From: Diplolepis rosae
Taxonomy: Eukaryota; Arthropoda; Insecta; Hymenoptera; Diplolepididae
Reading direction: 5' to 3'
DNA: 64,000 nucleotides
Assembly (NCBI GenBank): GCA_030998225.1
Contig: JAPYXD010000275.1
Coordinates: forward strand, 682,001 to 746,000
Shown piece after piece: positions 1 through 12,321 of the stretch (positions are counted from its first letter, which is position 1; each line of letters begins with the position of its first letter). The notes below the pieces were generated by a model. The model saw only the letters and a program-made list of their open reading frames with translations. It was not told where the DNA came from and made no database searches. Made by a program: the position numbers and the translations under genes.

Positions 1-1272
1 ATTAATGTATAATTTAGTCATGTGATACGATTGATCCATGGCCTTAAGTGAATTGTCAGATCGAGCTCGCCGCGTCGCGTTGTCTGTAGTTGCTGGACAT
101 GTATCACATGCTGTGCAAACAGAGTCCCGCGCACGACTATTCCCTTTCCACCATAAGCCAGTATGTGGATCTCTCTCTCTCTCTATCTCTCTTTCTTTTT
201 CCTTCCCAGGGGGTCTCTTCTATTCGGATTTGGCACCCTCATCATTTCCATGACACGGGCACGTCACTGTTTATCCAGCTGCCGTATTTAAATATCCCTC
301 TAACGCGCCGTAAAATTATATGCAAAAATCCCCATAAAATATGTAGGCTCTGTTCTTAATGCACCGAGAAATTGTCGCGTTGCCTGCCTCTCTGCCTTCT
401 ACGCCTTATGGGGATTATATATTTTATCGGCGCCTCGCGCTCACTTTAATATGCAGTATACGCGCTAAGGGGGTGGATAATTCGAAATTTAACTTATCGA
501 CGCTCCGTCACGGGACGCACAGGGAATGAATTAGGCTCAGGCATCCTTTAAAATTGATACAAGTAATAGTGTTTTCAATTTGTTATGGAAGTTGAGAATT
601 ATGGGGAGGAAAATTGCCATCGATTAATTAACGTTAATTAGATAAAGCATTAGTTGATTTTTTGAAGGATTAAACAGAGTAATTGTCTCTTATAATTTAT
701 AGTCAATTACACATTAATCAGTAATTAATCTCAATAAAATTTTTCTTCAATCTTTATAAAGTAAGGCTTGTCCACACTTTGAGAAAAAAAGATCCCAAGT
801 GGAATCCTCTTGGAGTTTGTTACGCTATAGACATACAACTTTTTTATCTCACCCTCAATAATCTCTTCTATCATCTCGTTGAAACACGTCACACTTGCCA
901 AAAAAAAGTAAGATCAATAAATGTCCTTTGTGAAGAGTAATAATGAGATTGAAAAGACACACGAACCCAGGATATGATTTTTGTAGTTCTCGGAATTATT
1001 TTTGCAGACATAAACCGATACTTCGTGCGTTTAATAAACCTTTCTTGGTATTTTTAGACGGTGTAAACAGAACAGGGATTTTTTGCTGTTTTTCCGGCGA
1101 GTCGAGAATATCTTCCTTGAAATTGAAAAAAAAAACAATCCTTTTTAACTCCAGGTTCTATGATTTTTACTTTAAGATTTGATTCACTGCTGAATTGTTA
1201 TGACTGAAGTTAGTGTCGAGAAATAGATTTTATTGAGTCAAGTATCATTTGTGAATCATGCAGTATTATTAA
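1..1272. other. Unassigned AT-rich DNA
   Basis: No gene or complete element recognised. A short CT microsatellite lies at about 170-200. Positions 1-47 resemble 58692-58738 (see findings). Short open frames here look like chance and include the CT run. Confidence 0.5.
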
Positions 1273-2366
1273 ATTCTCATCATATGAGAAGGTATTGGTT
1301 TTATGTGAAAAATGACTTTCGAAATTTTCATCAAATCTTTACGTTTTGAGACCCCCTGAGTCAGAAAAAACGGTTTTTACGAAAGTGTCTGTCTGTCTGT
1401 CTGTAGGTCGTGTGCGGCATAACTCTCGATAGAATTATCAGATTGAATTGAGCTTTGGCACACTTTATCGGAGCCGAAAAAGTAAGGACAAGTTCGTTAA
1501 CCAGCCACATCCAATCAAAATTGAGGGATTGAGCACTACTTTTGTGTTTTTGAAAATAACTTTTTTAAAAAATCAAAAATTTCAATACTGGTTTTTGATA
1601 GTGCTCATAAATCTCTACAAATTATCCTGATAACATTTTTTGATTAAATCAAAATTAGAAATGTTACAGCATATTCAAATTCGAAAAAAGTCAATATCAA
1701 AATTCCATTTTCCAGTTAAATTATACGAGATACCAAAAAACGTTATGATACAATATTATTCAATACATAAAGACCTACAAATTTGAATTGTAAAATTATT
1801 TCATGAAAAATGCATATTTTTCTTTTTAATTTAAAAAAAACTATTGAAAATCCAAAATTCAATTTTTTTTTAACTATAATATGTGAAATACGGAAAAACG
1901 TAAGAATGCAAAGTTGTTCGTTTTAAAAAGATCTACAATTTTTGTGCTACACAGTTTCTGATAAAACATATATTTTTCGTTTCAATTCCAGAAATACGAT
2001 TAAAATTCAAAAATTCCAATTTTTAGACAAAATATATGAGATACAAAAAGATCGTTGGTTCTTGGAAATATGGATATATTATTTGCCTAAATGAGCTCTA
2101 TAAATTCTCATTAAGACATTTCTCGACAGGATGTATATTTTATGTTTTGATTTAAAATATTGAAAAAATTCCATTTTTTTCACCGAAATATGTGAGATAC
2201 GAAATAAGCGTTGTTCTGCAAAATCGTTCCCTTTAATAAAGTCTACGATTGTTTTTCTTTTTTGAGATATTTGGAAGAAAATAAATCAATTATTTTAATC
2301 ATGTAATTTATTAAAAAGTTACTGAAATGTGTACAGAAAATCGAGCGCGAAGCATGAGTGTTATTT
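1273..2366 (+). mobile_element. Family A repeat, copy 1 (non-autonomous DNA element?)
   Basis: Closely matches 50710-51810 and, more distantly, the pieces of 21172-26985 left after removing insertions. The left end reads ATTCTCATCAT, followed by a GTCT microsatellite near 1388-1405. Complete copies end with CATGATGAGAATG, the inverted complement of their start (CATTCTCATCGTG), so the family has short terminal inverted repeats. This copy loses its right terminus around 2345-2366, after the GAGCGCGAAGC block. There is no coding capacity. Superfamily unknown. Confidence 0.7.
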
Positions 2367-3116
2367 AGACAAATTTCCTCAGGTTGAAAAAATATTGTAT
2401 TGACCGTATAGCAATGCAAAAATTTATTTGATTCAAAGAAACTTTTTTCTGGGTGTGAATGAAAAGAATTGATTTTCATGAATCAAGTACTTTTGCCTGG
2501 ATTTAGAAAAATTTCCTCAGGTTGTAAAAATATTGTATTGGCCGTATTTGCGCCAATATTTTCATTGGTTAATGCTAAATTTTTTACCACGAAGAGTTTA
2601 AAATTTAAAAATTATTCTGGTCCGTATTTTAAATAATTCCGCTCTCAAAATTAACGGGTTAAAAATGACAACGAAAATTTTCACCTTCTGAATAAATGAC
2701 GTAAGACACAGAAGAGGAACATCAAACTTTTCAACCCCAAAAAGTTCAACAAAATTTTTTTCCATAAGTCATTATATTTTCTATCGTACAATAAAAAAAT
2801 AATGTTCATGATTAAATAATTGTTATAATCAAATTTATAGATTTTCTGTAGAGCAATTTTCTCAATGGACGTTAATACCCCTCAAATCCTATATTTTCTG
2901 AAATAATTTGATTGAAATTCGTATAAAGTCAATTCAAGTCAATCAGAATCTATTTTCGATCCAATGTAATTTATGTCAAAGGTTTTTCTGTAACGTGACA
3001 ATTTTGTAAAGTGGGAATTAAGTAAAATGGTAATTTGGGAATATCAGAATTATAACAAATAATTATTCTGAAAAATAAAAATCAGTTTGAATAGTAATTT
3101 GGAAATATGAAACTTA
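2367..3116. other. Repeat fragments and unassigned DNA
   Basis: A roughly 40-bp unit (AAATTTCCTCAGGTTG...) occurs at 2370-2410 and again at 2508-2550 as a direct repeat. Between them, 2390-2460 ends in TTTTTTCTGGGTGTGAA and contains GATTCAAAGAAAC, so it looks like the end of a CAAAGAAA-type MITE (compare 58842-59086). The rest is unassigned. Confidence 0.45.
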
Positions 3117-3336
3117 CTCTCTAAATTTGAATCAGTCAAAATCTACTAATTATCAGTGAAATTTGACTGATTCGAATAGCTAAAAAGAGGTTACTATAAA
3201 TCAGTTAAATTTCACTGATTATTTCAGTGAAAATTAACTGATTTGACAGTGAAAAATATTTTTTCACTGATGAATCAGTGAAACGGCAAATAACTGATTC
3301 AATCAGTGAAAATTTTACTGATTCAGATTTAGAGAG
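3117..3336. mobile_element. CAGTGA-monomer MITE, copy 1
   Basis: Begins CTCTCTAAATTTGAATCAG and ends CTGATTCAGATTTAGAGAG, an inverted pair flanked by TA on both sides. The interior is a chain of TCAGTGAAAATT / AATTTTCACTGA blocks, so much of the element can fold on itself. Other copies: 8517-8787, 28121-28442, a diverged one at 4680-4947 and a truncated one from 37676. No coding capacity. Confidence 0.85.
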
Positions 3337-4512
3337 TACGACAAATAATTTGAAGTCCTTGGTGAAATGTATTGCAGCAGTTTAAAAACCGATTTTACTG
3401 TTTTGAGAGTATTTGTTTTTTCAAATCAAATCTTTATTCTTGTGATGATGCCTTGAAAACCCTGGCAAAAGATTCGGAAAGAAATTCAATACGGGTGAAT
3501 TCAAACTTTGTCGAAATCTGTTTTCGAAGCATTTTGAATCAAGACGAAGAATGTTTTGAATCTCGTCCGATACAAATCACTTGAAAATCAATCTGACTCA
3601 ATTCAAATGAACCCGAACCAAGTTCAGTTCAGATTCATTTTAGATGAACCTGAACTAGGATTGATTTAGATCAACAAGTTGATTCGAATTCGTTCGGATG
3701 GAATAAGTCTCTTACTGATTCTCAATCAGTTTCCATTAAACGGGATTCAAAATATTTTTCCGATTTGTTTGAAATTATTTGCAATGGTTCGGCAACAGAT
3801 TTTAGAATAGCGGATTCCTTCGAATTGAATTACATTTTAAAACTATCATTGGGGAAGAGTGCTGGGAAAACACCAAAAAGTTAGTGATAGCTTTCCAGAT
3901 TTTTTAAGACTCTTTGAATTTTTAATTTTTTAAAAGTAATCAAAGTTTTTTAACAATTTTCAATTTCGAAAGATTTGAGGAATATTGAGATTTTCAAAAA
4001 TGTTTCATGAATTTATAAATTTTTTCAACTTTTTTGGAAATTTGTTTAAATGATAAAAACAAAAAAGTACAAAAGAAAGAAATTGGTTTCTTCTACTTCT
4101 CACTTACGCGTCGAGTGGAAAAAGTATAATAATCAGTACTTTGACTTCTCATGTTAATCAGTTTTATTTTATGGTGCTCAGCATTTTAACTTCCGATGAT
4201 CAGAAACACTTTACCTTCGCAAGATCAAATGCAGTATTCAAATTTCTGATCCAGCAGAAGTTTCAGATAGAAATTAATTCCGAAATTTAGATTAGATTAA
4301 TCCGTGTTCGGATTGGTTGGATTCAGACGGATTAATTTTCCAACTGGCTTGTAACAAACGAGATTGAAAATTTTCTTCGGATTGACTAGGAATGACTCGG
4401 ATACAAACTTCGGATCTCCAGTAAAAAATACTGAAAATCAGAATTTTTTCATGCCGACGGAAAAATAATCTGATAACCAGTATGGACAACTGATATTCAG
4501 TATTTTCACTTT
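3337..4512. other. Unassigned DNA with degenerate GAATTC/GGATT motifs
   Basis: No gene seen. 3400-3830 and 4190-4460 are rich in scrambled short units such as TTCGAATTC, GATTCAGATTC and TTCGGATT. These resemble the AATCCGAA minisatellite at 31850-32335 and may be decayed repeats. Confidence 0.4.
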
Positions 4513-5072
4513 TACGTGTGTTTTATTTCATGATGATGATTCTAAAAAATAATATGAATTTAGGGAAAATCAAGGCATAATGGTAATCATCCCTAGCAGA
4601 CTGGAAATTTTTCGCAGTCCAAATACTAGAAATTCGAAACTTTAGTATAGATTATAGTAATGTTTGACACAAACTACTATTTAAATCTAAATCATTAAAA
4701 ATCTAATGATCATCCGTGAAATTTGACTGATTCAAATAGCTAAAAAGAGGTTGATGTGAATAAGTCGAATACCATTGATTACTTCAGTGAATATTAACGT
4801 ATTTAACAGCGAAAATTATTTGTCACTGATTCAATCAGTAGAAATTAACTGTTTTACCAGTGAAAAACATTTTCCACAGATAAATCAATAAAAAAGTCAA
4901 ATCACTGATTCAATGAGTGACAATTTGACGGATTCAGATTTAGATACTATACTAAATTATCAAACAAATTTTAAATGTACAATATTTCGCTTCGAAAAAT
5001 TCTCACTATGGCACGTTTTTCTCTAAATTGAAACGCAGTTTAGGAAAAATCTTAAATTTCAGTTTCCCCGTG
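4513..5072. mobile_element. TACACGGAGAAA-ended MITE, split copy
   Basis: 4530-4678 and 4949-5072 align in order with 56320-56480 and 56480-56610 (shared landmarks: GATGATGATTCTAAAAAAT, GAAACTTTAGTATAG, CTAAATTGAAACG and the terminal TTCCCCGTG). The CAGTGA MITE at 4680-4947 interrupts it, and 56289-56610 serves as the uninterrupted comparison. The left terminus is degraded. Confidence 0.65.
4680..4947. mobile_element. CAGTGA-monomer MITE, diverged nested copy
   Basis: Ends TTTAAATCTAAATC / GATTCAGATTTAGATAC with TA on both sides, interior of CAGTGA-type blocks. It shows more substitutions than the copies at 3.1 and 28 kb, so it probably inserted earlier. Confidence 0.65.
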
Positions 5073-5387
5073 CGGAAAGTAATATCTCTTATATTGAGAG
5101 AATGTAAAAAATTGTTCCATATTTTCGCAAACTAGGCCTTGCCAAATATGAACAGATCTTGACACAGAACTAAAGTGACAGCCGACAAGTTCCACATTAG
5201 TAGGAAGATAATGATGGAAGCAGGCCGTGCCGCTTGTCGAGTGGATCCTTCGTGGAAGCGAGTGAATGAGTTTTTTCGTGTCCATCAATTCATCATAGAA
5301 TGTAGCTTCTGGAATTTAACTGTAGAAGAGATTAGTCCGTACCATGATGTGTGGTCCAGCGCTATGAGCCATTCGCATTGTTACCTT

Positions 5388-5438
5388 TATATATATATAT
5401 ATATATATGTGCATACACACACATACGCACATATATAT
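5388..5438. repeat. TA/CA microsatellite
   Basis: Runs of TA followed by CA-rich sequence (CATACACACACATACGCACAT). This is the insertion site of the large palindrome that starts at 5439. Confidence 0.9.
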
Positions 5439-6506
5439 GGGTCATTCCATATTAGATTGACAGTCGATGTTACAGATTTGAACAAGATAATTTTTTTTTC
5501 GGTTTTTTATCAACAATAAATAGACACGTATTTTTTTGTTTGGCCAAAAAAAATTTTTTTACAAGTATACGATTTTTCGAATTTTCTGAGAAATGATATT
5601 TTCGATATAGCAAGCGCACTTTCAAGCCTGTTTATCTTGAAAACAATTGTTCGCACGAAAAATTGTCCAAATTACGAAAATTAGGGTTTTGACTCGTCTT
5701 TACAGAGATTGTTGCAAAAAAATTGTTTAAACATTTTTTAACATACAAAAGTAAAGAAATAAACGCAAAATCGCTTTATTTCAAATTTGGCCCCTTTCGA
5801 AATTTTTTTTTTTCGTGAATTTAGATTCTTTGAAGTCTGTTATAAAATATGACAATTGAATCAAAATGGCTGGATCATTGATTCGGAAGTTATGGAATTT
5901 TGAAGAGCCTCGCGCGCAATCCGGGGGCTTCCACGCGCGGCGAGCGTTTACCTTTACATTTAGCGCTAATAACTTACGCCCGGTAAAACATTTGCCGCGT
6001 GTGAAGGCGCCCGGATTGCGCGCGAGGCCGCGCGAGGCTCTTCAAAATTCCATAAATTCCGAATCAATGATCCAGCCATTTTTATTCAATCGTCATATTT
6101 TATAACAGACTTCAAAGAATCTAAATCCACGAAAAAAAAAATTTCGAAAGGGGCCAAATTTGTAAAAAAAAACGATTTTGCGTTTATTTCTTTACTTTTG
6201 TATGTTAAAAAATGTTTAAACAATTTTTTCGCAACAATTTCTGTAAAGACGAGTCAAAACCCTAATTTTCGTAATTTGGACAATTTTTTGTGCGAACAAT
6301 TTTTTTCAAGATAAACAGGCTTGAAAGTGCGCTTGCTATATCGAAAATATCATTTCTCAGAAAATTCGAAAAATCGTATACTTGCAAAAAAATTTTTTTT
6401 GGCCAAACAAAAAAATACGTGTCTATTTATTGTTGATAAAGAACCGAAAAAAAATTATCTTATTCAAATCTGTGACATCGACTGTCAATCTAATATGGAA
6501 TGACCC
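5439..6506. mobile_element. 1,068-bp long-hairpin element (foldback MITE)
   Basis: Starts GGGTCATTCCATATTAG and ends with its reverse complement. The two arms, about 480-500 bp each, match almost base for base by eye down to a short GC-rich centre near 5930-6010. Flanks are ATATATAT on both sides, so the target duplication is ambiguous. The open frame crossing the centre (5866-6105) follows from the palindrome and has no recognisable domain. No matching transposase in the window. Confidence 0.85.
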
Positions 6507-7378
6507 ATATATATAGTACATGTATATGGTTATATACATTATAGAAAGTTATTTCACCAATACCATCTTATTTATAGTCGATGGTCCACTCAGTCCGAGT
6601 AGCGAATTAAATGATGGCTAGTAGATGCCAGGAAGGAGAATCCAAGGAGTCTAAGAAACTCGGACAAAAGATTTCAGTGACAATGAACTTAGTAATGGGC
6701 TCATCGCGCTCTAAGGTTTGAGTTAGCGGTCTATTTCATCCTTTCCAGGCACTCGTAACACAAGTAGCATAGCTAAAGCGAATGAAACCTCTTATCGAAT
6801 TCTTCTTTAAATATTTCTAACGATCCCCGGTAAAGAATTATGACTAGCCAGAAAAAAAAACTCAGAAAAAGAAATGAGACGTTTTCAGTAAACATGTCAA
6901 TTTTAAAGACATTTGTCATTTTCTTTTATTTAGAAACGATTCCAATTCACAGTTGTCTCATATTCATTAGTGAGGGAAAAAATTAATAGGTTTGGTTTGT
7001 GAATAAGAAGGGACTACGAGATTTCGAATATGGGATCACAAGTATCAAAATGAGTAGCAGAGGCGGAAAATTAATTGAAAGATATTAGATGGTAGTGAAA
7101 AGCTTAGAGGTTGGGTCGTGAAGCAATTTGTAAGTATAGTAGCTACTAGCCTGTCAGGTGCCAATGGGGGGCCTACTCCCAGCGGGGAGCTTGTCTGACC
7201 TTAAGAATCGTTTATTCGATGCCCCCTGAATTTCCAACGACAGGGCACCCGGGTTATCTCTCAATGTTTTACTCTTTTTTTCAATCATTTCTCACAGTTT
7301 GTCAGTAATTAGATGCCTATTGCGTATTACTTTTATCCCTTTTTCAAAATTACCTCTAAACGATTTTAACCAAATATA
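6507..7378. other. Unassigned DNA
   Basis: No gene or repeat recognised. A GC-richer stretch at 7140-7260 stands out, but it has no long open frame and I cannot name it. Confidence 0.4.
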
Positions 7379-7566
7379 CAGGGTGTGTCATCTATTTGCG
7401 ACCCATTTATTCATTGAATAAAATGCGTATATTTTTTTACTTCTTTTATCAATGTACATTTTACTCAGTTCATGGAAATTGATAGAAGTCAATTATAAAA
7501 TATAAAATCCCGTAAATGTCCGTCTTTTATGTTATTTTTGAGAGTACGAAGAAAAAACCATTAAAA

Positions 7567-8460
7567 TTATGGTTTTTTTCGTTTATCTAAGCCAATACGC
7601 AAAATTTTGCAAAATCATTCAAACAAAAATTATATATCTCATCGAGATACACATTTCTTGTTTGAAACATTTTTTTCTACGAGTGATACTTTTCATGAAA
7701 ATTAGTCATACATCTGATATCTTCGACGAACTCCATCGCACTAAGAACCGTAAGGTTCTATCTCCTCAATGGAAAACAGGTTATTTGACTTCGATGAATC
7801 ACCTGCAATAAAAATATGTTCTCCTAGTACGAAAAATAAATGAATCAATTCCGTCTGTCGGGGGCTAGCCCCCGAACCCCCCTATTGCCCCCCCAGACCC
7901 CCTGGTTGTTGGCTACGCCAACAATTGGGATAACCTTACAGGTTCTATATAATATAGATATCATGCAAATTTGTACGGTAATACTCTGGTGTCGGGAAAA
8001 GTACTTATTTGGAATCTCTTATTACTGGAGACTCTGGAGAAAACTTCGAAAATAATGAATGCATGCAAGAAACACACGCCTGTAAGTACTATGAGCACGG
8101 AGGGTGGAGACAGACTTGTCGCTTATTGCACTGAAATCTGTTAGATTTCATCAGATGTATCACTAATTTTCTCGAAAAGTATCACTCGTAGAAAAAAATG
8201 TTTCAAACAAAAAATGTGTATCTCAATGACATATATAACTTTTGTTTGAATGATTTTGCAAAATTTTGCGTATTGGCTTAGATAAACGAAAAAAACAATA
8301 ATTTTTATGGTTTTTTGATGGTTTCACCATGAAAATCGTCTTGTCGCTCATTTTCGCTATCATATTCATAATCAGCGCGTCGAAATACATAAGTATACGA
8401 AGTTTGAAGAAAATCGGAGAATTCAGCTATTCGGAATAATGCGACGGAGAGTTTTTATCA
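7567..8460. repeat. Hairpin repeat, copy 1
   Basis: 7567-7710 (GTTTATCTAAGCCAATACGC...) and 8158-8300 are inverted copies of about 145 bp. The right flank 8320-8460 matches 18645-18775, so this and the element at 18070-18775 are one family. The spacer holds a GC-rich block (7858-7930) with GGGGGCTAGCCCCC and GTTGGCTACGCCAAC palindromes. Confidence 0.65.
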
Positions 8461-8516
8461 GAGCGCTTTGGTTTTAGTTTATTTGGTTTCTTACTGTCCC
8501 CCAAATATGCCGCCCA

Positions 8517-8787
8517 CTCTCTAAATTTGAATCAGTCAAATTTCCACTGATAGAATCAGTGATTTGCCTCTTCACTGATTCATCAGTGGAAAATATTTTT
8601 CCCTGTTAAATCAGTTAATTTTCACTGATTCATCAGTGAAAAAAATATTTCTTACTGTCAAATCAGTCAATTTTCACTCAAATAATCAGTGGAATTCGAC
8701 TGATGTACAGTAACCTCTTTTTAGCTATTTGAATCAGTCAAATTTCACTGATAATCAGTAGATTTTGACTGATTCAAATTTAGAGAG
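8517..8787. mobile_element. CAGTGA-monomer MITE, copy 2
   Basis: CTCTCTAAATTTGAATCAG at the left, inverted at the right (CTGATTCAAATTTAGAGAG). Flanked by CA on both sides rather than the TA seen at the 3.1- and 28-kb copies. The interior is the same set of blocks in the opposite order, so it is inserted in the reverse orientation. Confidence 0.85.
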
Positions 8788-9168
8788 CACACTGCAAAAA
8801 GAAGTGTCTTACCTGGTATCTTACTGTAAGATATAAGATTGGAATTTACCATCTTCTGTCTTGATTGAGTTAGATAATGTGTTTTAGTTTAAGATGTTTA
8901 GAGTGTCACAAGATGGTTCTAGCATGAGATGTTTCTGAATTGTAAGATATAGCAGGTCAATAAGTTAGCAAAAACTAAGACACGTAAAGTGTCAAAGAAG
9001 TAGTGGTCGAAAGAGAGAATCTCTCATGGGGTTATAGTTACAGTGCATAACCTCAGAAAATGGAGCGTTTTGAGTGTTCCATGTGTTTTTTCTGTGGTGT
9101 AACATTAACTCATTTAGAGAAACATATTGTTTTTTTTTTCATCGATACGATCATTTATTCAAAGTGAA

Positions 9169-10285
9169 CCCCCATAGCACAATACCTTCCCTGAACGTTT
9201 CCATGGAACCTTCGGAAGGTTCCATTGGAACGTTTCTAGCGCTAAGAAAATGTCCGGGTTTTTTGAACGTTCCAAAGTAATGTTCTCTGAATGTTCCTGT
9301 GGAAAGTTCCAGAAACGTTCAAAAGGAATGTTGAGAGAACCTTTCACAGGACAATTCAGAAAACATTTGCAGAGAACTTCCTGGAACCTTACATATGAAC
9401 ACTCAGAAAGCATTTCTAGCGAATGTTCGCAGAACTTTTTGCAGGAACATTAAGAGAATATTCGCAGAGAACGTTCCTGAAACCTTCTATAGGAACGTTC
9501 AGAGAGCATTTCTAGCGAACGTTCGTAGAAATTTTCGCGGGAACATTCATGTGGTAATGCGAAGGACGAGAAAAAGTAGTGACCTCAAGGTAGAGATCAG
9601 ATAAGTAACATATGTCTGAAGGACTGATTTTTTTCTAGTTCCTGAATGGTAATTGCACAGTTCCTTTATAATCGAACATGGTTCAATAATTATAAGTTAT
9701 GACTTTTTTTTGTAAGATATCGTATCTGCGTATTATACTTTTTTTTCTATTGATCTCATGGATTATCTGGTAAGCGTGTCGTCGGTAAATGCAATTATAG
9801 TATGTAAGACTTATAAAATTAATTATAAAATTAAAATGTATAATTCAAAGACTAATATTTGTAACTATTTCTCTTTATTTTACCTATACATTAATGTCTA
9901 AAATTATTTATAAAAAACATTCCCTAAATTAGTATGTTTGAAACTGCAGGATTATCTATGAGGAAAGGTCCCTGAATGATGTAGTAAATAATTCCAGGAA
10001 CATTCTCAAAAAACGTTCCCTCAATGTTCCAACGAAATGTTCCAGGAACGTTCTCTGCGAATTTTCCCTGAATGTTCCCGCGACAATTTCTACGAAAGTT
10101 CCTATGGAAGGTTCCAGAAACGCTCTCTGCGAATGTTCTCTGAATGTTCCTGCGGAAGGTTCTCTCAATATTCCTTTTGAACGTTCCTGGAACTTTCCAC
10201 AGGAACATTCAGAGAACATTGCTTTTGAACGTTAAAAAAACTCGGACATTTTCTTAGCTCTAGGAACGTTCAGAAAAGGTAATGT
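9169..10285. mobile_element. GGAACGTTC foldback element, copy 1 (degenerate right end)
   Basis: Left end CCCCCATAGCACAATACC, as in the element at 11032. Both flanks are arrays of GGAACGTTC / GAACATTC-like palindromic units (9170-9540 and 9965-10280) in inverted arrangement around an AT-rich core (9600-9960). The right terminus is eroded (GGTAATGTG). Open frames on both strands encode repeated ERS..MFSECS-like peptides only because the unit repeats. Confidence 0.7.
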
Positions 10286-11031
10286 GTCTACCTGTTCCTG
10301 ATGAAAATTAGAATGATGATCAGGGTTGCGTTCGTAATATACCTTAGATATTTTATGTAGTTTTTTATATGTAAATTACGTACGTAATTTATGTCCCTAG
10401 TTATTTACATGTAATTTTCGTTTTCAAGATGGCGACTGCGCTTATATACAAAATAAAAATAACTCAATTCTAGAACACTGACTTGCTTGACAGCTTATCA
10501 AGTTATTAAAACATGATTAGGTATGGATTAGATTATGGCCAAGAAATTCTTTTTCGAAGGAATTAAATTTTATTTTATAAAGGGAAAATGGCAAAAATTT
10601 CGCTTTTTGTCCCGGGTGCAATCGAGTGTTGTCAAATACAGCTGAAGAGAGGTTAAAGAATCATAGGTAAGATAAGTTCATGATTCCTAAGCTTTGAATG
10701 TTTTAATGAATAGAACTATTATTTTATAAGTTATAACGGTTAAAAAAAAACCTTTTTAAAAAAGAGATGCGTTGTACAAGAATTAGGAAGATTCCCGATA
10801 GATGTTGACAAAAGCGTCAATAATTCTAAGATGAGAGGTATTAGTGACATTTCAGAAAAAATGTTGCTGAACAATAATTACTTAAGTATATTCTCCAATC
10901 AGCTGCATATAATGTTAACAACATTTAGTTTTCATTTTCAAATTTAACCGAAAATTTATTTTAAGGCTGATGTAATCATCATATTCTAACCTCAATATTT
11001 AGTCTCTTCATATTACTCAACAAATATCTGA

Positions 11032-11908
11032 CCCCCATAGCACAATACCTTCCCTGAACGTTCTATGAACGTTCCCATGGAATGTTCGGAAGGTTCCATC
11101 GGGACGTTCAAGGAACGTTCCTAGAACTAAGAAAATGTCCGGGTTTTTTGAACGTTCCAAAGCAATGTTCTCTGAATGTTCCTGTGGAACGTTCCAGGAA
11201 CGTTCAAAAGGAATATTGAGAGAACGTTCCGCAGCAATATTCAGAGAATATTCAAAGAGAACGTTCCTGGAACCTTCCATAGGAACGTTCAGAGAGCATT
11301 TGTATCGAACGTTCGTAGAACTTTTCGTGGAAACATTCAGGGAACATTCGCAGATAACGTTTTGGAACATTCCGCGGGAACATTTAGGGAACATTTTTTT
11401 AGAATGTTCATGGAATTATTTTCTACACCATTCAGAAAACTTTCTTTATAGATAATCCTGCAGCTTCAAACATACTAATGCAGGGAATGTTTTTTATAAA
11501 TCATTTTGGGCATTAATTTATAGGTAAAATGAAAAGAATTAATTACAGATATTAATATTTGATTTGTATATTTTAAAATACTTTAAGTACAAAAAGGAAG
11601 ATGCTATAACGTTTACTGAAACATGTTTTTAATAAAATGCCGTAGAAAATAATTCCAGGAACATTCTCAAAAAATATTCCCGCGGAATGTTCTAAAACGT
11701 TCTCTGCGAATGTTCCCTGAATGTTCCCACGAAAAGTTCTACGAACGTTCGATACAAATGCTCTTTGAACGTTCCTATGGAAGGTTCCAGAAACGTTCCA
11801 CAGGAACATTCAGAGAACATTGCTTTGGAACGTTCAAAATACCCGGACATTTTCTTAATTCTTGGAACGTTCATAAAACGTTCAGGGAAGGTATTGTGCT
11901 ATGGGGGG
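11032..11908. mobile_element. GGAACGTTC foldback element, copy 2 (complete)
   Basis: CCCCCATAGCACAATACC at the left, and its reverse complement GGTATTGTGCTATGGGGG at the right. The arms (about 430 bp left, 270 bp right) are mutually inverted and consist of GGAACGTTCC-type decamers. The AT-rich core is at 11460-11640. Non-autonomous; no transposase is seen. Confidence 0.8.
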
Positions 11909-11966
11909 AATTAATAGTTTTTTAGGTTCTCAGCCTAACTCCTCTTTTAAATAAAAAAGTTAGAGA

Positions 11967-12080
11967 GCGAAAAATGACTCATTTTAATTCTTTTTACGTG
12001 AAATGCCAATTCCGAAATATAAATTGAGCATTCGATCTAATTTGGAATCGGCATTTTACCTAAAAATAATTAAAATAAGA
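11967..12080. repeat. Imperfect hairpin
   Basis: AAATGACTCATTTTAATT... pairs with the inverted AATTAAAATAAGACAATTT, with inner GAAATGCCAATTCCG / TTGGAATCGGCATTTT. Confidence 0.55.
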
Positions 12081-12321
12081 CAATTTTTCCCTCTTGCCTT
12101 GACTTGAATTTTGCACGAAATTCACGTTAAGTTTTCACAATTGAGTAATTATTTTTCATATAAAGTTTTACTATTTGATCGAGTTCTTATGGCGTGTACT
12201 AATCCATCACGCTAATTTCCATCGACTGAAGTTTCATTTGATCCATACAATAAGTCTATCCGACAGTAAATGTCAAAATGAGAGAGTAATTTAATGGGTC
12301 ACAAATAGATGGCACACCCTG

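Larger units (their letters stand above)
7379..12321. mobile_element. Region bounded by CAGGGTGTG inverted repeats
   Basis: The left end CAGGGTGTGTCATCTATTTG and the right end CAAATAGATGGCACACCCTG are inverted copies over about 28-30 bp, and both are flanked by TA. This suggests one DNA transposon with TA duplication (mariner-like ends of this kind are common in insects) that took in later insertions, or two independent solo ends. Inside are a hairpin repeat (7567-8460), a CAGTGA MITE (8517-8787) and two GGAACGTTC elements. No transposase is visible. Confidence 0.5.

Noticed and set aside
5866..6105. 79-codon open frame
   Set aside because: It spans the centre of the 1-kb palindrome; no domain, and the reading is mirrored on the other strand.
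9159..11925. Several 60-125-codon frames on both strands with repeated MFSECS/ERSK-like peptides
   Set aside because: They come from the GGAACGTTC unit being read in different phases; no start context or domain.
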